64,000 nt of DNA, from assembly GCA_947846985.1 (NCBI GenBank), contig CANTUZ010000026.1:53116730-53180729 (forward strand), given 5' to 3'. The position numbers and the translations under genes are program-made. The notes under the pieces were generated by a model, which had not been told where the DNA came from, ran no database searches, and saw only the letters and a program-made list of their open reading frames with translations. Shown here piece by piece: positions 25,102-39,479 of this stretch. Origin of the DNA: Fratercula arctica (taxonomy: Eukaryota > Chordata > Aves > Charadriiformes > Alcidae). Within the stretch, counting starts at the first letter, position 1. Each line of letters opens with the position of its first letter.

Positions 25102-27576
25102 CAGTATTTGACCACTGCAGAACATAATGAGAGAATAATTCACTACAGAGCCTGAGGAAGACACAATCACATTACAGAAAATTATCTTAACCACAGACGC
25201 ACTGCAGAGTTGTTACTTTGAGTAGACCAATAGAAAAGATGAGGTTTGGACAAGTCCAGAACTGAATTTTTTTCATCTGAAGTGGTTATTCCTCCATGCC
25301 AATTTTATAGTTTTCTTTCTTCTTAATTTACATCTCATGCTAAATTTGCTAGTATGATTTTCAAAGCTAGAACCAAGGGAAGATAATAAAGAAGAATTGC
25401 TATGTTTTACTTTTTACAAGCTTCTGTGTAAGGAACCCTACAGTGCTACTGTCTGATACATAGCAGTTCAAAAGACACATGAAGTTGCCAAAAAACACTC
25501 AAGTTGAAAAAAATTCAAGACAATTAGCAACGTAAAATGACTCACACCAAACACAGCTACTTGGTACTTTATATTGTTTCTGATTAAATTTCTTCTTTAG
25601 CCACAGTTTTCTTTTGTTGCTCCTGGCTTCCGCAAATTAGACAAACCCACTTTCTCTTTTAAGGTGACTTTCACTCGCCTTAGCAAACAGCTGCAGCATG
25701 GAGAGTTACCAGAAGCCGCTCCCGGTGCACCCATGTAATCAGGAACCATCAGTTCTGATGATTTTTGGGGGGTAATTTGCGGTGCTCTTGCAGTACGACT
25801 TTATTTGTTTCCAACTAATTGAAGAAGGAGACGGCACCTCACAGGTGATTCTTACTGCGGTAGAGAGAAGTAACTCTGTTCACAGGACAGGTAGGGGAAT
25901 TACCTTCTGCCTCTGTTGACTCTTCAAACGCAAGAGAAAGTGCAACACTAACAACAGCTGCCACTACTGCTGATGCATTTGCTGTCACAGTTGCTCTGAC
26001 CCCTACTACTCCTTCACCTACAAGTATTGCCTGAACTGAAAACTTGTTAAAATCAGTGAAAACTTCGTACATCAGCTACCAAAGGCTTTGATGTATACAC
26101 TATTTCTGCAGTAACAGCAGCAACATATCTCTATTTTTCCCCTCCGGTTTACAGTACTTACCTGACAGAGTGTTTTGAGTTATTTTCTGTCTTGCTAAAT
26201 ACACCAATTTTTTGCCATCCTTATTCTGTTTCATTACAAGTGTTTCTCGTCTGTTGCTGCTTTTCTTGTTTCAGGGAAATTATTGCCCTTCTTCATGCTT
26301 TCACCTCCAAACAGAATTATATAAGTGCTCATAATAGTGCTTATATTTTCCTCTAAAAGCCAAAAATAGGGAAGAAAATGAGCTGTCTTGCTAATTAATA
26401 ATGATCTTCTGCAGTGTTTTTCCAACTCAGTAGTTTTCCAGACACCTTTATTTACCTAACATATGGCAGACTAATGCTAATTGTTCAGATGCATTTCTGA
26501 CCAATCCCTGTTATATCTGATAGAGTTCTTCCCCTGTTTTACTGTACATAAAACCTACCCACATAATTCAAAAAATGGTTATTAAAAACTAATTTAAAAC
26601 CATTAAAAATGGCAGGTCACCTGGTGACTACAGAATAGGAGCTCACAGACTAGCTCATATCCTGCCCGTAACTTAAGCATTTTTTATTTATGAGTGAAGC
26701 CCGATTCCACCAACGTTTTTCCATGTTGATCTGGGGTGACCATGGTTCTCGTTCAGTGTTCATTTTTATTAATTCTCTGAAGGACTAGCTGAACTGATGA
26801 ACTGCCTTATGGCCGGCTGCCCTCAGTCCTGCCCTGAGATAAGCACATCATATATTTATAGAAGAATGAAAGGATGTTTTTGTGAAAAAACTCCCTTTTA
26901 AGTATTGCAAAAACAAGTTTTCTGTGTTGTCAAAGAATGAGAAAGAAGCTGTTTTCCTAAAAACATTCTAAAATAGAAATGTCACCTATCTCTTGCACAT
27001 CCCAAAATTCTGTGTCTCCTTTCCTTCAATGAAGGACATCGTAATGGTTGCAGGAACCTTCACTTCAGATTTGCAACTCTTTCACATAATCGTTTCTCAC
27101 ATTGTAAGTTTATATTCATCGTCTCTCAAAACCATATGAGGTTTTGCTCTGTTTTGAATGCCAGTGTCAGAGACATCAATCAAAAATGATAGCATCGATC
27201 ATGCAGCTGTAAAGCAGTTGGATGGCATCTGCCGTAATGCCTTACAATGCTACAGTTGCTACCAGAATTTTGATGAATGAGGATGCTGGTTTGCTCAATA
27301 GCAATTAATCATGACATCTCTTAATGCATCATGTTTTTAGAGGCATAATACAAAGCTAAAAAATAGGTTAGCTTCTACTCTTCATTCATCTGAAGTCAAT
27401 GAAGATATTCTGAATGCAAAATGCCATAAGGAAGAAGATAAATCAGACTATTCCAAATCTGTTTTACAAATACAAAGGATTTCAGTAGGTATTTTATTTT
27501 TAACATACTGTTGTTAACCATGCCAATATCAGCATTAACCCTCATATTCCAGATTCCATAAAGAGCACAATTAGTA

Positions 27577-27647
27577 GTGGAAAACAGAGAATTTTTGTGG
27601 AAAACAGAGAATTTTTGTACTTTTTTTTTTTTTTTTTTTTTTTTTTT
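27577..27647. repeat. 20-bp perfect tandem duplication next to T27
   Basis: GTGGAAAACAGAGAATTTTT occurs twice in a row (27577-27596 and 27597-27616). After GTAC there is a run of 27 T at 27621-27647. The duplication is perfect, so it is recent or an assembly artefact at the homopolymer. Confidence 0.9.
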
Positions 27648-29744
27648 AGCTAAACTTGCTTTTTTGGACAGAATTTGGCCTATACTTAGAAAGATATACT
27701 CAAGGATCGAGGCCTTATCCTAGCATAAATTTACTGGGTCACCTACATCAGTGAAACAGGTTCTACATTTCACTAAGCATATAATAAACTTATTAATTTC
27801 ATTGCCACAAAATATAATCAAGGCCCATGATTCTAGTGTTTCCCTTATAAAATTAAGTACTTTAGTGGATAAGGAATTTCTGCTGTATTTACACTTCTTG
27901 TTAAACAAATTAGACATTACAGAAATCTATGAAGGATGTAGAACTTTCATGCTTGCAATATTACAGATATGCCTATATCTGCATGATATAGAATTGCAAC
28001 GATATAGGCAAATGTGCTGTTCCCAATACAAAGCTAATTTCCATATGCACTTGGCAGTATTATACTAACTTTTTCTTTCCACCTTTGAGCTAGTTTATTT
28101 TGCTGGTACCTAATAAACTTTCTTCATACCTATGTCAGACATCTTTACTCATCTAACTGTATCTTAAATTAATTTTGCACACTGTTGATCACATTTCTGA
28201 TGATTATCAGAGATAGAATACTAGATTAAAAGAATTGTTGTTCTGAAGAAGCATTTCAAGGTTTTTCAATGTATTTTACTATGAAATACAACTAACAGAA
28301 AATCTTTTCAAATATTCCAAAAGAACAGCAACTTCAATGGCAGTAATAATAATGAAAATAATAAGAATCTCACTTTGAAAGAAACCTATATAAACGAAAA
28401 CAGTAGATAGTGGCTAGCAATTTTTTTCAGGTTTCTCTGGCAACCTCAGAGTCCAGATGCTAAGCACTGGAAAATATTTATTCCAACAGCAGCATCTGGT
28501 ACTTTGGCAGACTCCATAAGCAATTTTGTTTTACAGTTCTAAAGCTGCTTCTGGATCTATTACATGGTTAATCTGATGGGCTGACTTGTTCTCCTGGATT
28601 CCATATGCCAGGACCTAGAGACGCAGTGAACTGTTTGCCCATTATACTTGCATTAAAAAGCCAGACTAAAAAATCTGTTGAAAATGGTACACTTTACTAC
28701 AGCTCACCAATTAGGCTTACGATGATGAGTGACTTGCCTTATAATAGTGCCAAAGAGCTGCCAGGAAACAGCAAAGAGCATCAAGCGCCAAGGTTGGCAG
28801 AGGCAATACCAACCAGGTAATATTTCAAATGACGTCACTGGATATTTAGCAGATTCTGAAAGTGTTGGTTGATTTTGTTTGGGTTTTTTTGCCTTCTGTA
28901 CGCATGGAGGTAGCTTCAGATAGGCAAGGAAATGTATCAAAGGGAACAGGAAAAAACAAGATAACCATATTTCTTACTTTTTAGTAAGGGCTAAGGGTGG
29001 ACCTACTAATGAATAGCGTACTGAGTCCTTTAAAGTCAGAACATAAGTTGTAAGAGTTAAGCAACGGAGAGACATGTAAAAATATTGCTCAGGATTTTCA
29101 GCGTAATGAAACAGAATTCCACTTACACGCAGTGAATTTGTGAGTACTCAGCTTTCCAGTAAAACAGCCTATTAGATTATCAGCTTTTGAAAAAGTGAAA
29201 AGCAAAGTAATAAGATCACAAAGGCCCACCTTCAGGAATAAAGTTTTTCAACAATCTATACACATCAAATTGGGATATCAGACAGATGTTAAATTCATAG
29301 CCCAAATAACCAGGACAGTGGAAATAAGTAGTGTCCTGTAGGAAGAAGGAATGTTAGATGAGGTGGTGTGCAGGTTTTTCATTTGAATGTATGTGTTTTC
29401 ACAAGGAGAAATTATGTTTATTTTGCCCCATCACCAGTTTTTATAAATAAAATTTCTTGAAAAGAAAGAGCTCATACAGTGCAAATTACCTATGCATTCA
29501 TAGCAATAGAATTCCTTGTCAACTAAAACTTTCCAACAGTCAATAAAAGTGGAAAGTGAAACACCCAAACAGAAAGAAGTATAAAAAAAGGCATTCCTAC
29601 CTTATTCTGTGTCTAAATATTGTAACCCTTGAAGCACTTTGTGCCATTACAGGAAAACTAGATATTAGATTAAGTCATCCAATATTCTCAGAACTACGCT
29701 TGAAATTGTCTGAATAGGTACGTCTGGAATTGATGGGAAAAAAG

Positions 29745-29774
29745 AAGAAAAGAAAAAAAAAAGGGGGGGGGGGT
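29745..29774. repeat. Purine tract, A-rich then G-run
   Basis: An AG-rich tract passing into about eleven to twelve G. Pure-purine tracts of this kind are prone to slippage and sequencing error. Confidence 0.8.
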
Positions 29775-32700
29775 GTTTATACCTTGAGAAAGCCAGTTAT
29801 TCTGAAAAGCTGTGGAACTAGTTCCATCACTATTGACATCAAAAAAAAATTAACACATCTATATTGGGCCACTAATAGATAAAATTCTATATTCCATTCA
29901 GTCTTAATTCAACATTTCTTTCAGATCAGGAGAGGAAACATTTTCTCTTAATCAGTTACAGCCAGAGGTTGTCTATTCCACTAGTCTCAAAAGGATTTTT
30001 GACAACAAACTAAGACTTTTATCCAACTGTATCTTTTATAAGATTTCTGAAAAGCAACTGAAGTGCTTGCTGCCTGTTCCTCATAGATGTAAACAACTAC
30101 TACAGGTATACTTATTCCTAACTGAGCATAAGGCACTGCAGCATGACACAGTTCTCAGCTGTATTTGGATTATCAGACCATTTACTGCCGTGTGTTCATT
30201 ACACTGGGCATTTCCCACTACAAAGCTTTACAGATATATTAACTTGAAGCATTTCAGCTAGTCATTTCAGATTATGAGCCAAGCAATAACAATCAGCCAC
30301 AAAGGTGAAAGTGGACCATCATTCACTTAGAATAAAAATTGCACAAGACTTAAAATCAATAAAATAAAAATAAAAATAAATTTTAAAAAACAAAACAAAA
30401 CAAGGATTTTTTGGTGATAAACAAGTTATGAAGATTGTTTTCCTCCAGTTCAAGTCTCATGGTTGCCCTAAGCCCACATCTGAAAAAGTACAAGCTCTGG
30501 ACAAAGCTCTTCCTATGATTGGACTCTGGGATCATTTTCTGCGAGGGGTTCTGTAGTGTTGAATAATAGAGCTGAGTTTATGCTTCAGGGTTTTTTTCTC
30601 AGTGGAAGCACTAATTTGAGTCTTTCTACCACCTAAATTCCTGTTTTCACAAACTTCATAGTATCGTACTACTTTTGAGGATTCCTGTGGCAAATTTGGC
30701 TGAAATTAACCAACAAAACCAAGAGCAGAAATTCTCATATAGACAACATGACTTTATACACTTTTTTTATTCACAGACACGGGTTACATATAAGGGATGT
30801 GCATTTTGGGGGGGATGTGTGGAGGAGAGAGGGAGTTATTTTCAGTGACACTTTGGGTTGTATGACTGAATATTTCACGGTGAATGCCAAATATTTATGA
30901 ATACGTAGACCTTCCTAAAGAGATGAATGAAATATTCTGAAGTAAGCCAATTTCCTCTCAGCTCCCCAAAACTACCATAATCATGTTTATAAAACAGTGA
31001 ATTAGAAATCAGAAGGTCTAATTAATAATACTAGCTTTATATATTTCTGGATGCTGCTGCATATCGTATTGTGTATCCTTGGGTAGGTCATTTCTTCCTC
31101 TGTACCACAACTCATCCACCCTGTCTTTTGCTCAGACTGCAGGGTGGTTGCATAACAGCAGTCTTCAGCATGCTTCCCGTTCAGTATCTCATGCATTAGG
31201 ACAAACTGAATTTCAATTAAATCATTTTCAAACTTGCAATTCAGAGAAAATACTCAAAATGCCTAAATAAGATGCTTGGAAAAAATGCTTCAACAGCTGC
31301 AGAAGCTTTCTGGAATTGGAGGAAAAGGGAAGCAAGGGTTACAGTGAAGGAAATTACCATGACATGTCTCAGAGTATGTACCCCAACAGATGTTGCTAAC
31401 AGAGAAAAGTTGCAGGTAGACAGGCACAATGAGCCTCTTGGCTGCCTCATGATAAACCGAGGCTGTACACTGCCTTTTTTTATAGTTTCTTCAAGTCCAT
31501 GTTTTGCCAGACATAGACTGCTTGCATTCACACAGCCCCAGCATACATATCATTTTCAACTCAAGACTATTTATGAAATAAGATCATAAACTTAATTTTA
31601 CCCAGATGAAATGTATGAGGTATGTCTCACCCTTCATTGTTCCAGGGCTGCACATTTATGAGACAGCAACGACATTACACATGAACTCTATCAAATTCGA
31701 AAGGCTTTTACAAAAATAAAAAGTTCAAAAGGCATGTGAATTACATATTTCATGACACCTCTGTCTTAATCCTGTTAAAGCCTTTCACTATTATACTGCT
31801 GTAATTCTGGAGAAGATGAGATTTTGCCCTTTTGTCTTTATTTTATGCCAAGAGGATTCTGAACAGTGACCACAGTGGTGTACATAGCTCCTTGGATTTT
31901 TTCCTTTTGGAGTTTACCATTCAAGTGACTGAGTAAATACACTGCCTCTGAAGATTAGAGTTTTGTTAAATCTTGGCTTGTGTGTGAGTTCCATTTTTTT
32001 CCACCTGTTTGATTTATAATGTATAAAAACATCAAGACGTTGAATTGTTTCCTTCATGAGAAACTGTGGTGATACAAGAAAATATAACTCTCTCTGGTGT
32101 GCTAAACAATTAATTGAAAATTGAAACAATTGAATAAAATGTTCAATCACCGCTGCAAAAGAAATTCAGCACAGTGCAGAGGGCTGATGTTGGATCCATG
32201 CATCAGTTGACTCCAACACAAGCATCATTTTGAAGGCTTGTATAGGATGACTAGTTTACCAAAATGTACGCTGGAGGAAAGGCACCGCATACACATCAGA
32301 CTCAAATGAGTCGCTCCTTCCTCAATCCTAGCTGCAAGACACCTGTAAATTGGATATGTGATCTAATCTAGTTCTTTTGGAGTTTTTTTGTAGTCAGTGG
32401 AGTGAGATGGATAACCACAGAGCACAGAACAACATAAACATTTTAAAAACTGTGGTGATAACTTTCTGGGAATTTTATTTCTTGATTAAGTATAAAGAGA
32501 GCCTGGAAGAGGAGTATATACCTAATTTCTGCCTAACTGCTTAGGGGAGTCATATCACACTTTTAGTTCTGACAGATTTTGCTTGCCCCCTGAACAAATA
32601 TAAGTTTTACAATATACTTTAAAAATAAGCAAAGGGCTCACAGGAAATGAACTAGTTAATAATATTTATATGTTAAAATAGATATTTATGCATGTGGTTT

Positions 32701-35700
32701 TTTATGTTTGTTTGGAATAACAAAATAATACTTGCAAGTTTTACTTATTGATTTATTTTTTAAACGATGTAGTTTTTGTCCCATATTGGTAGCATGACTA
32801 TCATATGATCAATCAATAAACAGAACTCCAGAGCTTGTAGGGGTTTTTTTGTGTAATTTATATTTTTCACCCTTAATTAATAATAATGTGCAATCTCATC
32901 CTCAGTTTTAACCTGCAGAAAGTCATCTAACCTTGACAGGAATGCCCAAAATATCTGGAGAATACTAATATTACCACAATGAGACATGAGGGGGAAGAGA
33001 TGTAGTACAACACATACCATCTCCTCTTCAGTCCTATCGAGATTTCCAATTCAAAAATCGTATGAAGCTGCTTTATCTTCTTTTTATGTTGAAGACCATT
33101 TCTCAAAAAAACCCTCAAACAATATGTGAAAACATATTTCTCTGGTGTTAGTCAGGCAGTGGTTGAAAGTCTGTGGAGTCAGAGACATTACAGAAGTCAC
33201 GTAGTCCCTACAAATCTGTTGACAGCCTGTCCAGGAACTAATAAAAACTCTGTTCTGAATGAATCACAGAAGTGGAGAGTATTCTAAAAACTAATACATA
33301 ATTTTACATGTCAGAAAAAATCATATTTGAATGGTTTTGATGAAAACTTGGGCATCTTTGGACTCAGCCCCACTTATCTAAACTTTTAGTCACAGTGGAA
33401 ATGGTTTAGTGACAATAGCACCAAATTAAGAACCTACAAGAAATGAAATAATTTAAAAAAAAATAAATTGTCCTCTCAAAACCAGAGAAAAATATCTGGT
33501 TTTAGGGTAGGAGGGGAGACTTACTATTTGGTGTGGCAGAAAAGAATATCATCGTGTTATGCAGCTGTTTACATAAACTCTGTGCGTCATGGACCACAGA
33601 TGCTTACATAGCAACTAGATTTGTGGATTTTGATCATGCTATCATACTTTCCCACAAGGCAATAATAAAAGTAATTAAGGTGATGCTAGTATAAGATGCT
33701 CTCAAGCAGTACATGCCATAGTCAAAGGAAAACCTTGTCTTTGTACTGCACCTGATGTTATCTTTCCAAGTTATTTCCAAGTCATATTTTGAGCTTTAGT
33801 TCAAATAATTCTGTGATATAACAGTGTGAAAAAAAAAAAAAAAAAATTAAAAATAATGTTTCTCCTGCAAGGGAGATGTCTTAATAAATGGCAGTGCATT
33901 GGTAGCATTACTTTTCATCTGTGCATGGCAACCACATGGCTATTCTCCGTTGGAAACAAGTCACTGGAAATGAAAACTCATGCTGTTCAGCCCCAAATTA
34001 ATCAGCAAAAGTGAGCATAATTGGAGAATAGAACAGCCTACCAAGGGAGGCAATCAGAGAAGTCACCATGGATGAAGACACTCAGAATATTAGTGGTAAT
34101 GATGCTGTTGAGTGACCCTGTGAAACAAAAGGAGACACATTGGCTGACTTGTGCACACTGGTAATGCCACTGCCATTGACACAGATGAAATATTTCTCTA
34201 TGCATTTTTTAAATAATTTTGAAATTATTTAATATACATTTCTACTTTGAATAAACTTCTAAAACTCTTTGTCCTGATACAACATCTGAGCTGAGAGGGG
34301 GTGAGGAGGGGAAGTCTTACTTCCAGTTTTCCTTTCAAATTTTTTACCCTTATGACTTGTTTGATCCATATCCAAAGATGGAAATATTTTTGCCAGTATC
34401 CAGATACCCGATAGTAAAACAGTCTCCCTTGCTTATGTTAAAATGAATCTATAAAACTAGTTCTGATGTAAAAATCTGTATTTTAAATGTTTGCAGGTAA
34501 TAAAAATCTCATCCACCTAGACTGTACTTCACAGTCCTTTTATATCCTCTGACATCACCTGAGTGACCCTGAGATCCAGCATTGGAGTCCTGAGGGACAT
34601 TATCTCCTAAAGGCTGGAGCTTGCCAAGAAGTTTCTGGAGAAATGCTTCCTCAAATCTTCTCACCATCTCTAAATGTAATAAGAAAAACCATGTAAAGTT
34701 GTCAGCAAAAGGTTCTATTTTTCCTCTGGGTCCATAAAGCATTCAATATTTTCCTTATATCTTCCTGTTCTGTTTACATAAAAACCGCAAGTTTAGAGGA
34801 ACTGTGTTTTTTAATTCCTAGGTGAATAATCCAGACTTAGTGTTATGTCACATCATTCTCCCCTCAGCTTTTTGATTTCACCAATGACTTCAGCACCATG
34901 TGTTCCCATGTTTTTAGTCGCTATCCAGAGAGACTGTCATCCGTAGGAAATGGGTTCTTCTGTCACAACTCAAAATCACCATGGATAAGTAAACAAATGA
35001 GTGAAATCCAAAGAAAACACAGGGCACCATACATTAACATTCCATGCATGACAACATTTACCAGCAACAATCACATTTCAAGCTCAACCTTTCATTTATC
35101 TACTCATATGAATATACAAGCATATGCACACAAATATTCAGATATAACTATATTCTGAATCTTTTCCTCTAGTTCTTTAAATGATCTACAAAAAAAAATA
35201 AATAAAGATGCTAAAAGATATTTTACTTTTGAAAACAGTTGCTGTGTTTCTATATTTTTATAACATCACTTTTCATGAAATTTCATTTTCAATTATTTTC
35301 TGGTTCAGGTTTTTGATTTACATTCTTTAACTATATCATAGTTTAAGCATAGTTTTGATGACTTCCCTTCTAAAGCAACACAGGGGAAGGAGGGAAGACA
35401 TCTGCAAGTTTCAGCTAAACTTGTAAGTGTATTAGAATTATCGTGATGGACATTTATTTTCCATAATGGAATTCTAAGGTCAACTGAAGGACAAGCAGAA
35501 AGAAATACTAAGTCTGACAGAAATTTTTACAGATAAATACTACATGCTTGTCTGCAGGCTATAAGGTGTATATCTTGCAGGCTTTTTTTTTTTTCTTTTT
35601 TTTTTTTCTGAAGACTGTCATTAAGAACTAAATTTTTACTTTAAATTGCTAGTATAACACATATGACATATTCACCTCTGTCAGTGACTATATCTTGGGT

Positions 35701-36033
35701 CACCGCATCTTGTGGTTTGTCTTAAAAGAAGTCTATACTTGTGTTTCCTTAGAATTTGATTCCCAGATGAATAGTCCCAGCTGAAAGATCTTGTGCACTG
35801 GTTCACAGAGAGAGAAAGCGGGAGCTGCTAAACAAAAATATCTTACACACCAGTAAGTCTCCATAAGGCTGGACCATATTATTTCAAAATTATAAATGAG
35901 GAATAGCCAGGCTTGCAGAAATGAGCAGAAAGTGACTGTTGGAAGGTACTATTTCCTATTCTTTTCTCCAATGATGATTTTCTAGGAAGCTCTCAGTTCC
36001 TCAGCCCGCATAAGAGAGTACAGCATTAGATAA

Positions 36034-36894
36034 TCAGCTGTACTTTTCCCAAAAAATATGTGCAGATTTAGCAGCATGAGTTGTCATTAATGAGATTTGG
36101 ATAGCTAAATCACAATGCACTGCTTCAAATACGTATTCCTTACACACTCCGAAGTCACAACAATGTTTGTTATATGGATAATAGAAAATGGATGGTAAAT
36201 AACATTTTCTGCAAGAATGGTTAGTTCTTGGTTCAATAAACATACTGTTCATCTTTAGATAATTTAGGAAAACCTGTAGGACTGAGTTTTCAGCTGCAGT
36301 AGGGAAGCAATTAACACAACTAAAGAACAAGCAAGGACATAACTGTGTAAGGGAACATTGTCTTGGGGGCGCTTCACACAGCAAAGTTTTGTGGCACATC
36401 AGTTCCAGAAAACTCAGGGTGACATTCATACGGCCTAATGTTATCCATCTCAAAGCTGAGTTCCTATATGAAGTCAGAGACAAAAAACACTTCATAATCT
36501 TATAGCAGGACAGCTGTGACCAAAGTGGATGCATTTCAGAATTTTTAGTGGGATAATGCATTTTCTTGATGTTCATGGACATCCATCCAAAATGGAGCCT
36601 GGAAGAAGATTGTAGCGCATACCATCCACCTATTTCACAATGACTAACTTGAAATGAACCTCCCCCTTCTTGTACACACAACATAGCAAAATGAAGGACA
36701 CCCTTTGAGTTTTCTACCATATATGTAGTTGTCCACAACTTGATACCTATGTATGTCTGTGACTTAAGCTTGCAAAACTGTTCTGAAATCAGGGCTAGAA
36801 ATAAGTTTATTCTTTGCTGAGAAAATGCATAGGGACAAGGCAGTACATGATGCCTCTGGGTTATCAGAAAAAAAGGATGTAGTGACCATCTCAC
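36034..36894 (-). other. 286-codon open reading frame of unknown status
   Basis: The longest open frame in the window. The frame as listed opens at a GTG codon. The first ATG is at 36718-36720, which leaves 228 codons to the TGA at 36034-36036. I recognise no domain, signal peptide or transmembrane pattern. The translation is rich in Cys and His (about 19 Cys, several in pairs such as LCPC and HCC), a bias more typical of translated non-coding DNA than of a real protein. Its length alone is unusual at this base composition. There are no matching neighbours, and splice sites were not evident. It is most likely non-coding, but it is the first open frame I would test. Confidence 0.25.
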
Positions 36895-39479
36895 TTTTCA
36901 GAAGGAAGTGCATCCACACAGATACCTGCATTTATTACATGTTTGCTTCCCCTCTTTCGGAACACCCTATTTTTTTTGTGGAAGTTAAAAGAGCAAATTC
37001 TCTCAGAAAAGATCTCACTGAAATCAGTAGAATTACTTTAAATGCTCCTACTCTTGGTTGCCTGTTCAAGTCTGAGCACACCCAAAATTACACACCTACA
37101 GTCGATATTTAAAGTCATATAAGTAAACTGATTTTTCCTGTTGCTGTGAATTCAGTGAAAAGACAAGTCATTCTGGTACCTAATTACGGAACCTAGCTTT
37201 AAAATTTTAATTTGACACATACAGTCTTGTGGTTCCTTTCTAAAGCAACCAGAAATGCAACAGCAGAGCACAGAGCACAACCACCATACTTTCAGAGCAT
37301 CAGGAAAGAAACAGCTTCCCTCAGACCTTTCAACATGCACAATCTGTCCCTCACTCTTCAGCCTCCCCACCCTTCTGTAAGAACTTGTTCTGGACCTGTC
37401 AGCGAACAAAAGGACACTTTGTCCCTGACAAAAAGACACTTTTGAACCTACCATGGCTGAAAACTGTAGTTGACACAAGAGCAGATCTACTGTGACCAAT
37501 TCATTTGTATTATTCAAAGATCAAATACACTAGACTGTACTTCAGTCCAAACATAGGGAGATATTTTTTTAAAAAAACTTTCACACCTTTGCCAAAGTAC
37601 ATTGGGAAATTTTAATTTAATTCTATGCTACAATAGCTTTGTTGATAGTTGTACCACAGGGACTCAGTAATAAACTTCAAAAATATCTTGCCTTTTGCTG
37701 TTTCACGTTGTGTTACAGAGTCTTTATGATGGGGCTAAATTCTGCTGGTTTAAGCAGGAAAGTCACAATCTAACCATTCACAATTAATTTTATGAATTAT
37801 TATTACAAAAATAGTCTAATTGTATGGAGAACCAATTAGACACTGATGTACTAAAAATTAAGCCACAGTTATTTGCACAAATAGTTTTTAATATGAAAAA
37901 TAATAGAAAAAAAATAATAGTTTTCAAAATCAGCTCCTTTGTAGCCTTTATTTTAAGGTCAAACAAAAGCATATGAAGTCAGTATGAAAGTCTGAAATCA
38001 TGACACGTGCTTTAGTACCACAGTGCCAGTGAGCGTGAATTCTTACTCTGAACACATTTGACTGATTTACAGAGTGTCATTTTTCTTCCACAAAAGGAAG
38101 AACATTGCTTAGTCCACCAGAAGACAAAGACATTTCTTAGTGTTATTGCGAATGAAATTTTTGAGCAGGTTGAATGTGAAGAGACTAGTGTATATCAAAA
38201 GATTCCCACAGGCTGTTGAAACTGTAAGACCTTAACGTCCTTGGCCTGCTTATGACTTACAGGAGGCACAAATATAGCTTGGGGATTAGGTAAAGAGGCA
38301 TAGCATGTGCAAATTTTAAATTGTCAATTAGACAGCATCATTCAATCAGTAACAGAAACTCCAAGGGCATATTTGTCTGCAAAAAAAGGATTAAAATAGA
38401 CAGTCCTTACTGACTATCCCCTAAAATATACGGTATGTCTGTGATTCATGACACCTGAGCAACCATATTTAAAAACTTTGATCATATCAAGTCCAGGCTT
38501 TAATTTGTGCTTAAGTGACTGAGATAAATATTGCCCAGAAAGCACCTTGTTAATAAACTGGTATTCGAAATGACATTTACTTCCTCTTCTTTGATGGCGT
38601 TGAAGTGAACACGAACTATAGGGAGAAAAGGAAGCTTCCACAATCTGCCTGTCTGTCTATCAGTCTTCGCAGTGCCCATGCACCACACTGATTTTGCATG
38701 TATGTAGAATATTTACCAAGGAAAAAAGTTTAAAAATGCTCCTGAAATCAAGAAATACTTCCCAACTCACATACGTCTTGTAGTCTATAATGCAAGTCAG
38801 TGGGATTTTTCCCTAGCACTGTCAAGTGAAAGATTTTTTGCAAAGAAAAATAACAAAGATTTCCAGTTGAAGTAGCATTTTTGGTATGAGAGAGTAGCCT
38901 ACCTCTGTTGCTGCATTTTGGGTCTATCTTTTTTTACTTTGAATAGTAAAGATGATGACCAGCAAATTTATTTGCCAAAATAAACTAAAGAATGGTTTTC
39001 TGTGCTAAGAAGGAATTGCTGTGTAACACTTCTCTAATTTGAGTTAAAGATGGCATATGATAGTCCTTTAAAATCATTATAATTAATCTAGTATTGTTTT
39101 TTACTTGATTTTCTCTTTTTGTTTACAGTGTTGAATTACTTTTGTCCAGGAGAGACAGTTATGCATGAACAACCATTCTATGATGAATTATATACCTTAA
39201 AGTAAAGCATCTTTCTTGAATAGCAGCAATAGAATACAATGATTTATAGTCCTTCTCAGGGAAATAAAGGTGCAAAGATTAATGAAGGGGTTTTGAGTTC
39301 AACAAAACTTAAAACATATTCCGATGGTTCCTCATATAAATTCAACTTCAGAAAGTTACATGAGGTTTTCTACAAGAACAAAAGCCGATGTCAGCTAGCC
39401 TACAGTGATACATTTTTTTAAAGTTGCCTTGTATCCAATTTCCACTTTATTCTTACTAAGATTACCAATGGCAACATTA

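Larger units (their letters stand above)
20751..30000. other. AT-rich unique DNA with long T runs
   Basis: No gene is recognised with confidence. It contains homopolymer T runs at 22352, 23282 and 27621, paired palindromes at 22214-22262, a coding-like block at about 25640-26240, a 20-bp tandem duplication at 27577-27616, and a possible conserved non-coding block at 27120-27340. These are listed separately. Open frames are otherwise short and mutually overlapping. Confidence 0.6.

Noticed and set aside
26156..26170. ACTTACCTGACAG resembles the 5' end of U1 snRNA
   Set aside because: The match stops after about 13 bases and no U1 body follows. The same bases are simply a perfect splice donor read on the opposite strand. 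The same applies at 16761-16775.
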